Assembly (NCBI GenBank): GCA_943331295.2
Contig: CALQLA020000019.1
Coordinates: 1 to 64,000 of the forward strand
Source: Bordetella parapertussis
GTDB lineage: Bacteria > Pseudomonadota > Gammaproteobacteria > Burkholderiales > Casimicrobiaceae
DNA length: 64,000 nt
Reading direction: 5' to 3'
Positions 22,046 to 33,220 of this stretch are shown here, piece after piece. Numbering within the stretch: position 1 is the first letter of the stretch; each line of letters starts with the position of its first letter. The notes below the pieces were generated by a model, which saw nothing but the letters and a program-made list of their open reading frames with translations, did no database searches and had not been told where the DNA came from. Both the position numbers and the translations under genes were made by a program.

Positions 22046-23692
22046 ATGATCGCCCGCATCTTCGGCCTGTTGCGTTCCCTTTCCGATCCGCTGCGCAGCG
22101 CCAACGCGGCGGCGACGTGGATCGCCGCGTTGCCGGAGGACCTGGGCGCGACCCAGAAGCGCGCGCTCGACGCCGTCGGGCGCTTCGCGCAGCCCGACCG
22201 CGCCATCGGCCCCAACCAGGTCGAGGGGCTGCTGAAGGTCGATGCCCGGATGGAACCGGTGATCGCGGCGCTGACCCGCGACTACACGGCCAACTACCAG
22301 AAGAGCACCGACGTCGAGCTCAAGCTCTGGCACCTCGTGTTCGACCTCGTGAAGGCGTTCACCGCGGCGTACCAGGCGGCGCTGCTCGCCGGCCACCCGC
22401 GCGCCGAGGACAAGCGCTGGCGCGCGCTGCTGCCCTGGGTGCTGGTGCGCCTCGCCTACTACAAGGGGCTGGACGGAAAGTTCCGGCTGTTCCGCTACAG
22501 CCGCTGGGATACGGCGCAGTGGCGCGAATTTCATGAACTCTACGAATTCGCGCGGATGCGCGGGTGGCAGCGCGAGCAGCTCGTGCTGGGCGCGGCGACG
22601 TTCTCGCGGCCCGGCGTCTCGCTGGAGCAGGAGTACCTGAAGACGCTGCTGCTGATGCGTCTCGACTCGGGCAACTTCACCGCCGACCAGGTGGAATGGA
22701 TCGCGGCGCAGCTCGAGGACTGGTCGCCGACGCTGATGCTGGTGCCGCCGCCCGGCGACGGGGCGACCTTCTACGTGGACCTGACCGGGTCGCAGGGGCT
22801 GCGGCGCCACGACCGTCCGCATGCCGGCGGCCGCATCCTGTTCCTCGACGTCGGGCCGGTCTACACGCGGGTGATCGAGCGGACGCGCTGGTTGCCCGAG
22901 CAGGACGCCGTGACGGCGGCGGGCGAACCGCCGCCCCGCGAGCAGCGGCTCCTGCTGGTGCGCCTGGCGGCGCTGTTCGGCCCGGATACGCTGGCGATCG
23001 CGCCGCGCGCGGTGCGCCACGCCGTCGACACCGAGGTCCGGGTGGTATTCGGACTCGATGCACTGTGCCACGCCATCGGCGAGGCCCCCGCGCCGGCGGC
23101 GGGCGACCCCGCGTCCGCTGCCGTGACGCCGGCGACCGACGGCGACACGTACGGCGAGACGCCGGGCGACGTCGCGCCGGCGATGTCCCCGGCGCAGGCC
23201 GCCGGTGCCAGCGCCGGGCCGGCCTGGAACATGGCGGATGCGAGCGAGTCGGGCTGCCGGCTCACCGCGACCGGCGCCGACGTCCCGGGCAAGCTGGGCG
23301 ACCTGCTCGCGCTCAGGGATGCCTCGGGCTGGTCTCTGGGCGTCGTCCGGCGGATGCAGCGCTCCGAGGCCGATGAAGTGACGCTCGGCGTCGAGATCAT
23401 TGCCCGCCGCGTCGTTCCGGTGCTGCTGCGGACCTGGGCTGGTAGCGGGTCCGGCACCAGCCGCGCCGCTCCGGGCCGGCCCTTCTTCGGCATCTACCTG
23501 CCCGCGCGGGCCGAGAACCGGCAGGCCTCGCAGCGCAGCCTGATCGGGCCTGCCGACCGGCTGGTCGGGGGCGCCATGATCGAACTGGAAACGGGAAAGG
23601 CGCGCTACCTGATCCGGTTCACCCAGATCGTCGAGCAGCAGGCCGGGTGGTCGTGGGCGCTCTTCAGCGCCGTGCGCAATCTCACGTCCTGA
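22046..23692 (+). CDS. Uncharacterised 548-aa protein
   Basis: I do not recognise a named family. The N-terminal half is alpha-helical and globular (residues 10-220, with WRALLPWVLVRLAYYKGLDG). A central region (240-350) carries FLDVGPVYTRVIERTRWLP. After an Ala/Pro-rich linker (about 350-400) the C-terminus (about 400-545) has a beta-rich stretch, LGDLLALRDASGWSLGVVRR, that resembles a PilZ-type domain without its clear RxxxR motif. No signal or membrane helix is seen. It follows pmbA by 28 nt but need not share its function. A cyclic-di-GMP or signalling role would be speculation. Confidence 0.6.
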   Translation: MIARIFGLLRSLSDPLRSANAAATWIAALPEDLGATQKRALDAVGRFAQPDRAIGPNQVEGLLKVDARMEPVIAALTRDYTANYQKSTDVELKLWHLVFDLVKAFTAAYQAALLAGHPRAEDKRWRALLPWVLVRLAYYKGLDGKFRLFRYSRWDTAQWREFHELYEFARMRGWQREQLVLGAATFSRPGVSLEQEYLKTLLLMRLDSGNFTADQVEWIAAQLEDWSPTLMLVPPPGDGATFYVDLTGSQGLRRHDRPHAGGRILFLDVGPVYTRVIERTRWLPEQDAVTAAGEPPPREQRLLLVRLAALFGPDTLAIAPRAVRHAVDTEVRVVFGLDALCHAIGEAPAPAAGDPASAAVTPATDGDTYGETPGDVAPAMSPAQAAGASAGPAWNMADASESGCRLTATGADVPGKLGDLLALRDASGWSLGVVRRMQRSEADEVTLGVEIIARRVVPVLLRTWAGSGSGTSRAAPGRPFFGIYLPARAENRQASQRSLIGPADRLVGGAMIELETGKARYLIRFTQIVEQQAGWSWALFSAVRNLTS

Positions 23693-23752
23693 CGCGCATC
23701 GCGGGCACCCGACAGGAGGTGCATTGCTGCCTCCCCCGGCCGGTGGAATCGC

Positions 23753-23758
23753 TATAGA
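23753..23758 (+). promoter_or_regulatory. Possible -10 box of the TRAP binding-protein gene
   Basis: TATAGA at 23753-23758, about 135 nt before the gene start at 23893, is the best -10-like sequence in a 200-nt gap. No well-spaced -35 is visible, so an activator-dependent promoter is possible. Confidence 0.3.
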
Positions 23759-23892
23759 ATTGGAGGCTGACAAGCGTCGGGCCGGATTCGAAACACCGGA
23801 CCCCCCGCCCGCCGGGCACGCATGGCTTTGCCGGTTGCTTGTAGAGGTAGGACGGTCGCGTCGACCGACGTGAAATCAAACTGGAGGTAACA

Positions 23893-24975
23893 ATGGAACG
23901 ACGTTCCTTTCTGAAAAAAGCGGGGGTCGGCATGGCTGCCGGCGCCATCGCTGCACCGGCAATCGCCCAGGGCTCGCCGGCCGTCAAGTGGCGCATCACG
24001 TCCAGCTTCCCCAAGAGCCTCGACACCATCTACGGCGGCGCCGAGGTCCTGGCGAAGCGCGTCAAGGCGATCACCGGCGGCAAGTTCGACATCCAGGTGT
24101 TCGCAGCCGGCGAAATCGCCCCGGGCCCGCAGGCGCTGGACGTCGTCCAGAACGGCACCGTCGAGTGCTGCCACACCTGCTCGTACTACTTCGTCGGCAA
24201 GGACAAGGCGTTCGCGTTCGGCACCGCCATTCCGTTCGGCCTCAACAACCGCCAGCAGAACGCCTGGGTCTACCACGGTGGCGGCCAGAAGCTGCTCGAC
24301 GAGTTCTACAGCAACTACAACATCGTCTCGTTCCTCGGCGGCAATACCGGCACCCAGATGGGCGGCTGGTTCCGCAAGGAAATCAAGACGGTCGCGGACT
24401 GCAAGGGCATCAAGATGCGCATCGCGGGTCTCGGCGGCACGATCCAGGCCGCGCTCGGCATGGTGCCGCAGCAGATCCCGGGCGGCGACATCTACCCCGC
24501 GCTGGAAAAGGGCACGATCGACGCCGCGGAATGGGTCGGCCCGTACGACGACGAGAAGCTCGGCTTCTACAAGATCGCCAAGAACTACTATTTCCCGGGC
24601 TGGTGGGAGCCGGGCCCGTCGATCCACTTCTTCGTCAACAAGAAGGCGTGGGACGCGCTGCCCGCCGAGTACAAGGACGCCTTCCAGGCGGCCGCGTACG
24701 AAGCCAACGTGAACATGATGGCCCTGTACGACGACCAGAACCCGGCCGCGCTGCGCCGCCTGATCCAGAACGGCGTCCAGCTGCGCAGCTTCTCGCCGGA
24801 AATCATGGACGCGGCGTACAAGGCCGCGGTTGCGTTCTACGCCGAGGAGTCGGGCAAGAATCCCGCGTTCAAGAAGCTGTACGACGCGCTGCTCGCCTAC
24901 CAGAAGACGCAGAACCAGTGGTTCAGCGTTGCGGAGTTCCGGATGGACGCGTTCCTGCAGTCGCACATCAAGTAG
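23893..24975 (+). CDS. dctP: TRAP transporter substrate-binding protein (TakP-like)
   Basis: This 360-aa periplasmic protein has a Tat-type leader (ERRSFLKKAG, cleavage after about residue 26). The body matches the TakP subgroup of DctP proteins: AAGEIAPGPQALDVVQNGTV, FAFGTAIPFGLNNRQQNAW, and the ligand-binding GWWEPGPSIHFFVN region. TakP binds 2-oxo acids such as pyruvate, so a keto-acid ligand is likely but not proven. GGAGG-like sequence precedes ATG 23893. A strong terminator follows. The membrane subunits DctQM lie just beyond it on the other strand, so the system is split into convergent units. Confidence 0.87.
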   Translation: MERRSFLKKAGVGMAAGAIAAPAIAQGSPAVKWRITSSFPKSLDTIYGGAEVLAKRVKAITGGKFDIQVFAAGEIAPGPQALDVVQNGTVECCHTCSYYFVGKDKAFAFGTAIPFGLNNRQQNAWVYHGGGQKLLDEFYSNYNIVSFLGGNTGTQMGGWFRKEIKTVADCKGIKMRIAGLGGTIQAALGMVPQQIPGGDIYPALEKGTIDAAEWVGPYDDEKLGFYKIAKNYYFPGWWEPGPSIHFFVNKKAWDALPAEYKDAFQAAAYEANVNMMALYDDQNPAALRRLIQNGVQLRSFSPEIMDAAYKAAVAFYAEESGKNPAFKKLYDALLAYQKTQNQWFSVAEFRMDAFLQSHIK

Positions 24976-24995
24976 GCCCGTTCCACCGGGCAAAG

Positions 24996-25028
24996 AAAAA
25001 CCCCGCGGCGCGCCGCGGGGTTTTTTTT
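24996..25028. terminator. Symmetrical intrinsic terminator
   Basis: A perfect 20-nt palindrome (25001-25020, CCCCGCGGCG mirrored) is preceded by five A and followed by eight T. It should stop rightward transcription from the binding-protein gene. The A-run also makes it work leftward against the convergent dctM transcript. Confidence 0.93.
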
Positions 25029-25085
25029 GGTGTCGCCCTGTGGGGGCTGCTCTACTGGCCGGCTCCCCTGGAAGCGCCCCGCGCC

Positions 25086-26917
<1,832 letters not shown>

Positions 26918-26921
<4 letters not shown>

Positions 26922-27571
26922 TTTCCGTCTCCCTTGCCGCCGTTGCCGATCATCTGCTTGTCCATCCCCACGATGTCGACGACTTCGGCCGCCACGTGGT
27001 GCTTCTTGATTTCCTCGGCCAGCTGCTCCTCGGCGCTCGGGCCCTGGGCCTTGTCCAGCACGTTGGGGCCGGCGCCGGTCAGGAACGCGAAGCGCTTGAT
27101 CAGCTCGGAGATGCCCTGCATGAACAGCATGAAGAACCCGACGGGCATGAGGAGCCGCACGGGCCAGCGGATCAGCCCGCCCGGGTTGGCGGAGCCTTCG
27201 CCGGAGGTCCACGCCAGCATGAACACGGTCCACGACATGTAGGTCGTCATGATCACCATCGGCATCAGGAACACGATGATCCCGAACACGTCGATCCAGT
27301 TCTGCGCGCGCGGCGACCAGCGGCCGAAGATCACGTCGATCCGGATGTGCTCGTTCTTGTTGAGGACGTAGGCGGCGCCCAGCAGGAAGACGGCCGAGAA
27401 CAGGTACCACTGGATCTCGAGCAGGCCGTTGGAGCTCCAGTCGATCGCGTAGCGGACGACGGCGTTGCCGGCGCTGATGATCACGACGACCAGGATGAGC
27501 CAGGTGCTGGCCTTGCCGATCGCATTGTTGATGCGATCGATCATCCGCGATAAGGCAAGAAGTCCGTTCAC
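26918..27571 (-). CDS. dctQ: TRAP transporter small permease DctQ
   Basis: This 217-aa four-helix membrane protein has WLILVVVIISAGNAVVRY, EIQWYLFSAVFLLGAAYVL and RIDVIFGRWSPR, typical of DctQ. The GTG at 27571 is chosen because GGAGG lies 4-5 nt upstream; a later ATG (MIDRINN) is possible. The C-terminal tail of about 45 residues is hydrophilic and cytoplasmic. It pairs with DctM (4-nt overlap) and the TakP-like binding protein. The upstream region has a TATAAT on the minus strand. Confidence 0.86.
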
Positions 27572-27676
27572 GAATCCTCCGAAATGCGAGAGCGGTGGCA
27601 GCACCGGTAGCTTATGATCGGAACCGTCGCCCGCGCTCCGGTGAGCGGAGCAGATTTTGTCGCCGGCGACCGCCAG

Positions 27677-27682
27677 ATTATA
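27677..27682 (-). promoter_or_regulatory. TATAAT box for dctQM
   Basis: A consensus TATAAT on the minus strand lies about 105 nt upstream of dctQ in the gap divergent from glyA. The -35 region is poor. The implied leader of about 100 nt is otherwise unremarkable. Confidence 0.4.
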
Positions 27683-27822
27683 GGGCGTTTTCCGGGCCAC
27701 GGGTTCCCCTTTGCGGGCTTCCGGAAGGGTCGTCCCGGCCGGTTGCGGCTCAGCCGGAGGGCGCGGCGGCGCGAGTGCTAAAATGACGGTCCGCTCGACG
27801 AGTGACTTTCCCCGGACCCGCC

Positions 27823-29073
27823 ATGTTCCATCGTTCCCTCACGCTTGCCCAATCCGACCCCGAGCTGTGGGCGGCGATCGCCGCCGAGAACGCGCGGCAG
27901 GAGCAGCACATCGAGCTCATCGCGTCGGAAAACTACGCCAGCCCCGCGGTGATGGCGGCGCAGGGCTCGCAGCTCACGAACAAGTACGCCGAGGGCTACC
28001 CGGGCAAGCGCTACTACGGCGGCTGCGAGAACGTCGACGTCGCCGAGCAGCTCGCCATCGACCGCGTGAAGAAGCTGTTCAACGCGGCGGCGGCGAACGT
28101 GCAGCCCCATTCCGGTGCGCAGGCCAACCAGGCGGTGTTCTTCGCCGCGCTGAAGCCCGGCGACACGGTGCTGGGGATGTCGCTGCCGCACGGCGGCCAC
28201 CTCACGCACGGCTCGCCGGTGAACATGAGCGGCAAGTGGTTCAACGTCGTCCCCTACGGCCTGCACCCCGAGACCGAGCTCATCGACTACGATGCCGCCG
28301 AGCGGCTCGCGCACGAGCACAAGCCGAAGCTGATCATTGCCGGCGCCTCGGCGTATTCGCGGGTGATCGACTGGAAGCGCTTCCGCGGCATCGCCGACGC
28401 CGTCGGCGCGCTGTTCATGGTCGACATGGCGCACTACGCGGGGCTGGTCGCCGCCGGGGTCTATCCCACGCCGGTCGGGCACGCCCATTTCGTCACCAGC
28501 ACCACGCACAAGACGCTGCGCGGCCCGCGCGGCGGGATCATCCTGACCGAGCCCGAGTACGAGAAGGCGATCAATTCGGCCGTGTTCCCGGGGCTGCAGG
28601 GCGGGCCGCTGATGCACGTGATCGCGGCCAAGGCGGTGGCGTTCGGCGAGGCGCTCGGCAAGGACTTCCGCCGCTACCAGGAGCGCGTGATCGAGAACGC
28701 GCGGGTGCTGGCGCGCGTGATGCAGGACCGGGGCTTGCGGATCGTCTCCGGCGGCACCGACAGCCACCTGTTCCTGGTCGACCTGCGCGCGAAGAAGATC
28801 ACCGGCAAGGCGGCCGAGTTCGCGCTGTCGCAGGCGCACATCACCGTCAACAAGAACGCCATCCCCAACGACCCGGAAAAGCCCTTCGTGACCTCCGGCA
28901 TCCGCGTGGGCAGCCCGGCGGTGACGACCCGCGGCTTCACGGAAATCGAGTGCGAGGAGCTCGCGCACCTGATCGCCGACGTGCTCGAGGCGCCGGAAGA
29001 CGAGGCGGTGCTGGGCCAAGTGCGCGCCAGCGTGGCGGCGTTGAACCACAAGTTCCCGGTCTACGGCGACTGA
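27823..29073 (+). CDS. glyA: Serine hydroxymethyltransferase
   Basis: This 416-aa PLP enzyme interconverts serine and glycine with tetrahydrofolate. The PLP lysine is Lys230 in [15 protein letters not shown], and [16 protein letters not shown] and DMAHYAGL are all present. ATG 27823 (MFHRSLTLA) aligns with known starts; an ATG seven codons earlier is less likely. A TAAAAT box lies at 27779-27784. It starts a rightward chain with nrdR and the riboflavin genes, a common proteobacterial order. Confidence 0.94.
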   Translation: MFHRSLTLAQSDPELWAAIAAENARQEQHIELIASENYASPAVMAAQGSQLTNKYAEGYPGKRYYGGCENVDVAEQLAIDRVKKLFNAAAANVQPHSGAQANQAVFFAALKPGDTVLGMSLPHGGHLTHGSPVNMSGKWFNVVPYGLHPETELIDYDAAERLAHEHKPKLIIAGASAYSRVIDWKRFRGIADAVGALFMVDMAHYAGLVAAGVYPTPVGHAHFVTSTTHKTLRGPRGGIILTEPEYEKAINSAVFPGLQGGPLMHVIAAKAVAFGEALGKDFRRYQERVIENARVLARVMQDRGLRIVSGGTDSHLFLVDLRAKKITGKAAEFALSQAHITVNKNAIPNDPEKPFVTSGIRVGSPAVTTRGFTEIECEELAHLIADVLEAPEDEAVLGQVRASVAALNHKFPVYGD

Positions 29074-29092
29074 CGGCCTTCGACTCCCGTCC

Positions 29093-29563
29093 ATGAAGTG
29101 CCCGTTTTGCGCCAGCCTCGACACCCAGGTCATCGACTCCCGGGTGGCGGAGCCCGGCGACTCGATCCGCCGCCGCCGCCGCTGCCCGGCCTGCCAGAAG
29201 CGCTTCACCACGTACGAGACGGTGGAGCTGCGGCTGCCGCAGGTGGTCAAGACCAACGGCACCCGGTCGGACTTCGACATCGCGAAGCTCCGCAACGGCT
29301 TCCAGCGGGCGCTGCACAAGCGGCCGGTCCCGACCGAGTTCGTCGACCAGGCGGTCGACCGCATCGTCTCGCAGGTGCTGGCGCTGGGCGAGCGCGAGAT
29401 CGCGTCGCGGCAGGTCGGCGAGATGGTGATGCAGGAGCTCTACAAGCTGGACAAGGTCGCCTACATCCGCTTCGCGTCGGTCTATCGCTCGTTCCAGGAC
29501 GTGTCCGACTTCCGCGACGCGCTGCTCGAGGTCGAGGCCAGCCCCAAGCGCGGCCGCCGCTAG
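29093..29563 (+). CDS. nrdR: Transcriptional repressor NrdR
   Basis: This 156-aa regulator of ribonucleotide reductase genes has the zinc ribbon Cys3, Cys6, Cys31 and Cys34 and an ATP-cone domain (about 49-139) that senses ATP and dATP. The sequence [19 protein letters not shown] is the conserved ribbon loop. It follows glyA by 19 nt. No nrd genes are in the window, so targets are elsewhere. Confidence 0.95.
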   Translation: MKCPFCASLDTQVIDSRVAEPGDSIRRRRRCPACQKRFTTYETVELRLPQVVKTNGTRSDFDIAKLRNGFQRALHKRPVPTEFVDQAVDRIVSQVLALGEREIASRQVGEMVMQELYKLDKVAYIRFASVYRSFQDVSDFRDALLEVEASPKRGRR

Positions 29564-29575
29564 CGGCCGACCACG

Positions 29576-30676
29576 ATGCCCACCTACACCGACGCCGATC
29601 GAGGCTTCATGGGGCGGGCCTTGGTGCTGGCCGAGCGCGGCCTCTACACCGCCACGCCGAATCCCCGCGTCGGCTGCGCGATCGTCCGTGACGGGCGGCT
29701 CGTCGGCGAGGGCTGGCACGAGCGCGCCGGCGCCCCGCACGCGGAAGTGAACGCACTGGCCGACGCCGCCGCGCGCGGTTTCGACGTCCGCGGCGCCACG
29801 ATGTACGTCACGCTCGAACCCTGCAGCCACACCGGCCGCACGCCGCCGTGCACCGACGCGATCGTCGCCGCCGGCATCGCGCGCGTCGTCGTGGCGATGG
29901 CCGATCCGAACCCGCAGGCGGCGGATGGCGCCGCGAGGCTCCGCGCGGCCGGGGTCGCCGTCGACATCGGGCTCTGCGCCGACGACGCGCGGGAGCAGAA
30001 CCCCGGCTTTGTCGCGCGCGTCACCCGCGGCATGCCCTGGGTGCGGATGAAGGTCGCGGCGAGCCTCGACGGCCGCACCGCGCTGGCCAGCGGCGAGAGC
30101 CAGTGGATCACCGGCGCCGACGCCCGCGCCGACGGCCACCGCTGGCGCGCGCGGGCCTGCGCGGTGATGACCGGCATCGGCACTGTCCGGCAGGACGATC
30201 CGGCGCTGACGGTGCGCGCGGTCGAGACGCCGCGCCAGCCGCTGCGGGTGATCGTCGACCGCAATGCGGAGACGCCGGCGGATGCGCAGGTGCTGGGCGG
30301 CGCCGGGGCGCTGGTCGCGACGGCCGGCGGGCGCAACCCCCGCTGGCCGGCCAAGGTCGAGGTGCTGGCGCTGCCCGACACCGAAGGGAGGGTCGATCTC
30401 GCGGCGCTGATGCGCGAGCTCGCCGCGCGCGGCGTCAACGAGCTGCACGTCGAGGCCGGTGGCAAGCTCAACGGCGCGCTGCTCGCCGCGGGCCTCGTCG
30501 ACGAGCTGCTGCTCTATTACGCGCCCTGCCTGCTGGGCGATCCCGCGCGCGGCATGGCCGAGTTTCCGGGCGGGCTCGCCTGCCTGGCGGACCGCGTCGC
30601 GCTGTCGGTCCATTCGGTCGGTCGCGTCGGCGACGACATCCGGGTGCTCGCCCGCGTCCTCCGGAGGAAAACCTGA
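29576..30676 (+). CDS. ribD: Bifunctional riboflavin deaminase/reductase RibD
   Basis: This 366-aa enzyme carries out the second and third steps of riboflavin synthesis. The deaminase zinc site is His55-Ala-Glu57 and PCSHTGRTPPC (82-92, Cys83 and Cys92). The C-terminal reductase domain contains MKVAASLDGRTAL and ELHVEAGGKLNGALLAAGLV. It follows nrdR by 12 nt and its TGA overlaps the ribE ATG. No FMN riboswitch is visible upstream because nrdR abuts. Confidence 0.94.
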   Translation: MPTYTDADRGFMGRALVLAERGLYTATPNPRVGCAIVRDGRLVGEGWHERAGAPHAEVNALADAAARGFDVRGATMYVTLEPCSHTGRTPPCTDAIVAAGIARVVVAMADPNPQAADGAARLRAAGVAVDIGLCADDAREQNPGFVARVTRGMPWVRMKVAASLDGRTALASGESQWITGADARADGHRWRARACAVMTGIGTVRQDDPALTVRAVETPRQPLRVIVDRNAETPADAQVLGGAGALVATAGGRNPRWPAKVEVLALPDTEGRVDLAALMRELAARGVNELHVEAGGKLNGALLAAGLVDELLLYYAPCLLGDPARGMAEFPGGLACLADRVALSVHSVGRVGDDIRVLARVLRRKT

Positions 30677-31338
30677 TGTTCACCGGCATCGTGCAAGCCG
30701 TCGGCACCATCGCCGCCGCCACGCCGCAGGGCGACGGCCTGCGGCTCGCCATCGATCCCGGGCCGCTCGACATCGCCGACGTCGGCATCGGCGACAGCAT
30801 CGCGGTGAACGGCTGCTGCCTGACGGTGGTGGTGCGGTCGCCCGCGGACGCGCCGCCCCGTCTCGCGTTCGACGTCTCCGGCGAAACGCTGCGATGCACG
30901 ACCGGCCTCGACGGCCGCAGCAGCGTCAACCTCGAGAAGGCGCTGCGGCTCGCCGACCGCCTGGGCGGCCACCTGATGACGGGCCACGTCGACGGCGTCG
31001 GCACGGTGGTCGCATTCGAGGCTGTCGGCGCCGTGCCGGCTGCCGCGCCCGGCGCGACGCCGACGTCCTGGCGGCTCGAGATCGAGGCGCCGGCCGCGCT
31101 CGCGCGCTTCATCGCCGCGAAGGGCTCGATCGCCGTGCAGGGCGTGAGCCTCACGGTGAACGCCGTCGCCGGCGCCCGCTTCGAGGTCAACCTGATCCCG
31201 CACACGCTGGCGGTGACCACGCTCGGCGCGCTCGCGGCGGGGGCGAGCGTCAACCTCGAGATCGATCTCGTCGCGCGCTACGTGGCCCGGCTGCACGAGG
31301 CGCCGTTCGCCGCCGCGCCCGTGACGTCCGCCCGATGA
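30676..31338 (+). CDS. ribE: Riboflavin synthase alpha subunit
   Basis: This 220-aa protein makes riboflavin from two 6,7-dimethyl-8-ribityllumazine molecules. The duplicated lumazine-binding fold is seen as MFTGIVQAVG with VNGCCLTV in the first half, and GHVDGVG with VQGVSLTVN in the second. It starts inside the ribD stop (TGATG) behind GGAGGAAA. The lumazine synthase gene ribH does not follow, unlike in many relatives. Confidence 0.93.
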   Translation: MFTGIVQAVGTIAAATPQGDGLRLAIDPGPLDIADVGIGDSIAVNGCCLTVVVRSPADAPPRLAFDVSGETLRCTTGLDGRSSVNLEKALRLADRLGGHLMTGHVDGVGTVVAFEAVGAVPAAAPGATPTSWRLEIEAPAALARFIAAKGSIAVQGVSLTVNAVAGARFEVNLIPHTLAVTTLGALAAGASVNLEIDLVARYVARLHEAPFAAAPVTSAR

Positions 31339-32129
31339 CGCCCGCGCCTCCCGCCTACGTCAAGCTGACCACGGCGCTGCCCGTGCGCAACGTGCCGCTG
31401 TCGCGGCCGCTGCGCTGGCTGCGCCTCGGCTGGCGCGATTTCCGGCGCGTGCCGTGGCCCGGCATGCTGCACGGCGTGCTCGTCGCCGCGGGCGGCCTCG
31501 CGATCTTCGCGGCGACGCTGCAGCAGCAGTTCATGCTGGTCGGCGCGGTGTCCGGCTTCGTCATCGTCGGGCCGATCCTCGCCACCGGCCTCTACGAGCT
31601 CTCCCGCCTCATCTCGCGCGGGCAGCAGCCGACGCTCCGCGACGCCGTCGCCGCGTGGCGGCGCGGCACCGGCCCGCTGGTGTGGATGGGCGTCCTGCTC
31701 GGGATCGCGGGAACGCTGTGGGTCGGCGTTTCGGCGGCGCTGTTCGCGCTGTTCGTCCGCGTGCCTATCACCGGGCCGGAGACGTTCCTGCGCTATGTCG
31801 CCGCGGTGCAGGGCGATTTCCTGTTCCTGATGTGGCTGGTCGCGGGGGCATTGGGTGCCGCCGTCGTGTTCGCTGCCACCGCCGTTTCGCCGCCGCTGAT
31901 GCTCGGGCGCAAGGTCGGGCTGCGGCTGGCGGTGCTGACGAGTGTCCGCGCCGTCGGCGAGAACCCGGGCGCGATGGCCCTCTGGGCCGCGCTGATCATG
32001 GTCGCCACCGCGCTGTCGCTGGCGACGTTCATGGCCGGCTTCGTCATTGCCATTCCGGTCATCGGCCATGCGACGTGGCACGCGTATCGCGACGTCGTCG
32101 ACACCGCCGGCACCGCGTTGCGGAACTGA
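31335..32129 (+). CDS. DUF2189 integral membrane protein
   Basis: This 264-aa protein has about six hydrophobic helices and the family start VRNVPLSRPLRWLRLGWRDF. DUF2189 proteins are widespread in Alpha- and Betaproteobacteria, often near terminal-oxidase or housekeeping genes, with no settled function. ATG 31335 overlaps the ribE stop (ATGA), so it is coupled to riboflavin synthesis. Whether this reflects a flavin-related role is unknown. Confidence 0.8.
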   Translation: MTPAPPAYVKLTTALPVRNVPLSRPLRWLRLGWRDFRRVPWPGMLHGVLVAAGGLAIFAATLQQQFMLVGAVSGFVIVGPILATGLYELSRLISRGQQPTLRDAVAAWRRGTGPLVWMGVLLGIAGTLWVGVSAALFALFVRVPITGPETFLRYVAAVQGDFLFLMWLVAGALGAAVVFAATAVSPPLMLGRKVGLRLAVLTSVRAVGENPGAMALWAALIMVATALSLATFMAGFVIAIPVIGHATWHAYRDVVDTAGTALRN

Positions 32130-32156
32130 GGCGCCGTCGCGGCGCGCGATCACGAC

Positions 32157-32363
32157 ATGTTCGGCTTCACCGAAGCGCAGATTTCCGGGTTCGGCCTCAC
32201 CTTCGGGCTCGGCGGCTTCGTGCTGTTCATGTTCTTCATCATCTGGAATCTCGCGAAGGAGTCAAAAGCCGGCCGGCTCGGCACGTTCGTGCTGTTCTTC
32301 GTCCTCGCGTTCGGGATGATGGGGTTCCTCGCGAAGACGATCCTGGTCTGGTTCATGGAGTAG
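32157..32363 (+). CDS. DUF2788 small membrane protein
   Basis: This 68-aa protein has two transmembrane helices (about 12-32 and 42-64) and the family opening TEAQISGFGLTFG. Function is unknown, but the family is conserved in betaproteobacteria. It lies 27 nt after the DUF2189 gene. No clear strong ribosome site is visible. Confidence 0.8.
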   Translation: MFGFTEAQISGFGLTFGLGGFVLFMFFIIWNLAKESKAGRLGTFVLFFVLAFGMMGFLAKTILVWFME

Positions 32364-32492
32364 CTGGCGGCGGGTCCGCGCGGGGCTTGGGACCGCATCT
32401 CATATACTGCGCATGTCGTGCGCCCGCTGCCCGCTGCCCGCGGTCGCCAGCTGGCCGACGCCATCAACTTCATTCACCACACCCTCGCCGCC

Positions 32493-33182
32493 ATGCGCCA
32501 TTTCGCACTCATCGCCGCCGGCGGGCATGGCGCCCGCTTCGGCACGCCGATGCCCAAGCAATACCTGCCGCTCCTGGGCAAGGCCACGCTCCGCCATTCG
32601 ATCGAAAGGCTCGGCTCCGCGCTGCCCCTTGCCGGGATGTTCGTGGTGATTGCCGAGGACGATCGCTGGTACGACGCCGAGGTCGGCGCGCTGGCCGGCG
32701 TGACGGTTCTGCGCTGCGGTGGCGCGGACCGCGGCGCGTCCATCCGCAATGCCCTTGCGGCGATGGCGGGCGTCGACGACGACGACTGGATCCTGGTCCA
32801 CGACGGCGCCCGGCCCTGCATCGATCGCGCGGCGCTGCAGCGCCTTGTGCGCGAGATCGCGGACGACCCCGTCGGCGGCCTGCTCGGGCACCCCGTTACC
32901 GGCACGCTGAAGCGCGCCGACGCCACCGGGCGAATCACCGCGACCGTGTCGCGCGCCGGCATCTGGGAAGCGCAGACTCCGCAGATGTTCCGCTACGGGT
33001 TGCTCTCCCGGGCACACTCGCGCGGTGCAGGCGACCCGCCGACCGACGACGCGCAGGCGGTCGAGGCGCTCGGCTTGCAGCCGCGGCTGGTGCTGGGCAG
33101 CGCGACCAACATCAAGATCACCTACGCCGACGACCTCGCGCTGGCGGCGGCGATCCTCGCGGCCGAGGCGGCACCGGCCTGA
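32493..33182 (+). CDS. ispD: 2-C-methyl-D-erythritol 4-phosphate cytidylyltransferase
   Basis: This 229-aa MEP-pathway enzyme makes CDP-methylerythritol from CTP. The CTP-binding loop AAGGHGARFG with MPKQYLPL is at residues 8-27, and VHDGARPC is near residue 105. ATG 32493 is chosen by homology; an upstream ATG (32418) would add 25 unrelated residues. The usual downstream partner ispF is absent; the next gene is a convergent ABC ATPase. Confidence 0.93.
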   Translation: MRHFALIAAGGHGARFGTPMPKQYLPLLGKATLRHSIERLGSALPLAGMFVVIAEDDRWYDAEVGALAGVTVLRCGGADRGASIRNALAAMAGVDDDDWILVHDGARPCIDRAALQRLVREIADDPVGGLLGHPVTGTLKRADATGRITATVSRAGIWEAQTPQMFRYGLLSRAHSRGAGDPPTDDAQAVEALGLQPRLVLGSATNIKITYADDLALAAAILAAEAAPA

Positions 33183-33220
33183 CGCGCGCGGCGCCGCCGC
33201 GTCGCAGCGTCCGTCCCGTG

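Noticed and set aside
29400-29700. FMN riboswitch ahead of the riboflavin genes
   Set aside because: ribD starts 12 nt after nrdR with no room for the conserved aptamer, and no such helices were seen in nrdR-ribD sequence.
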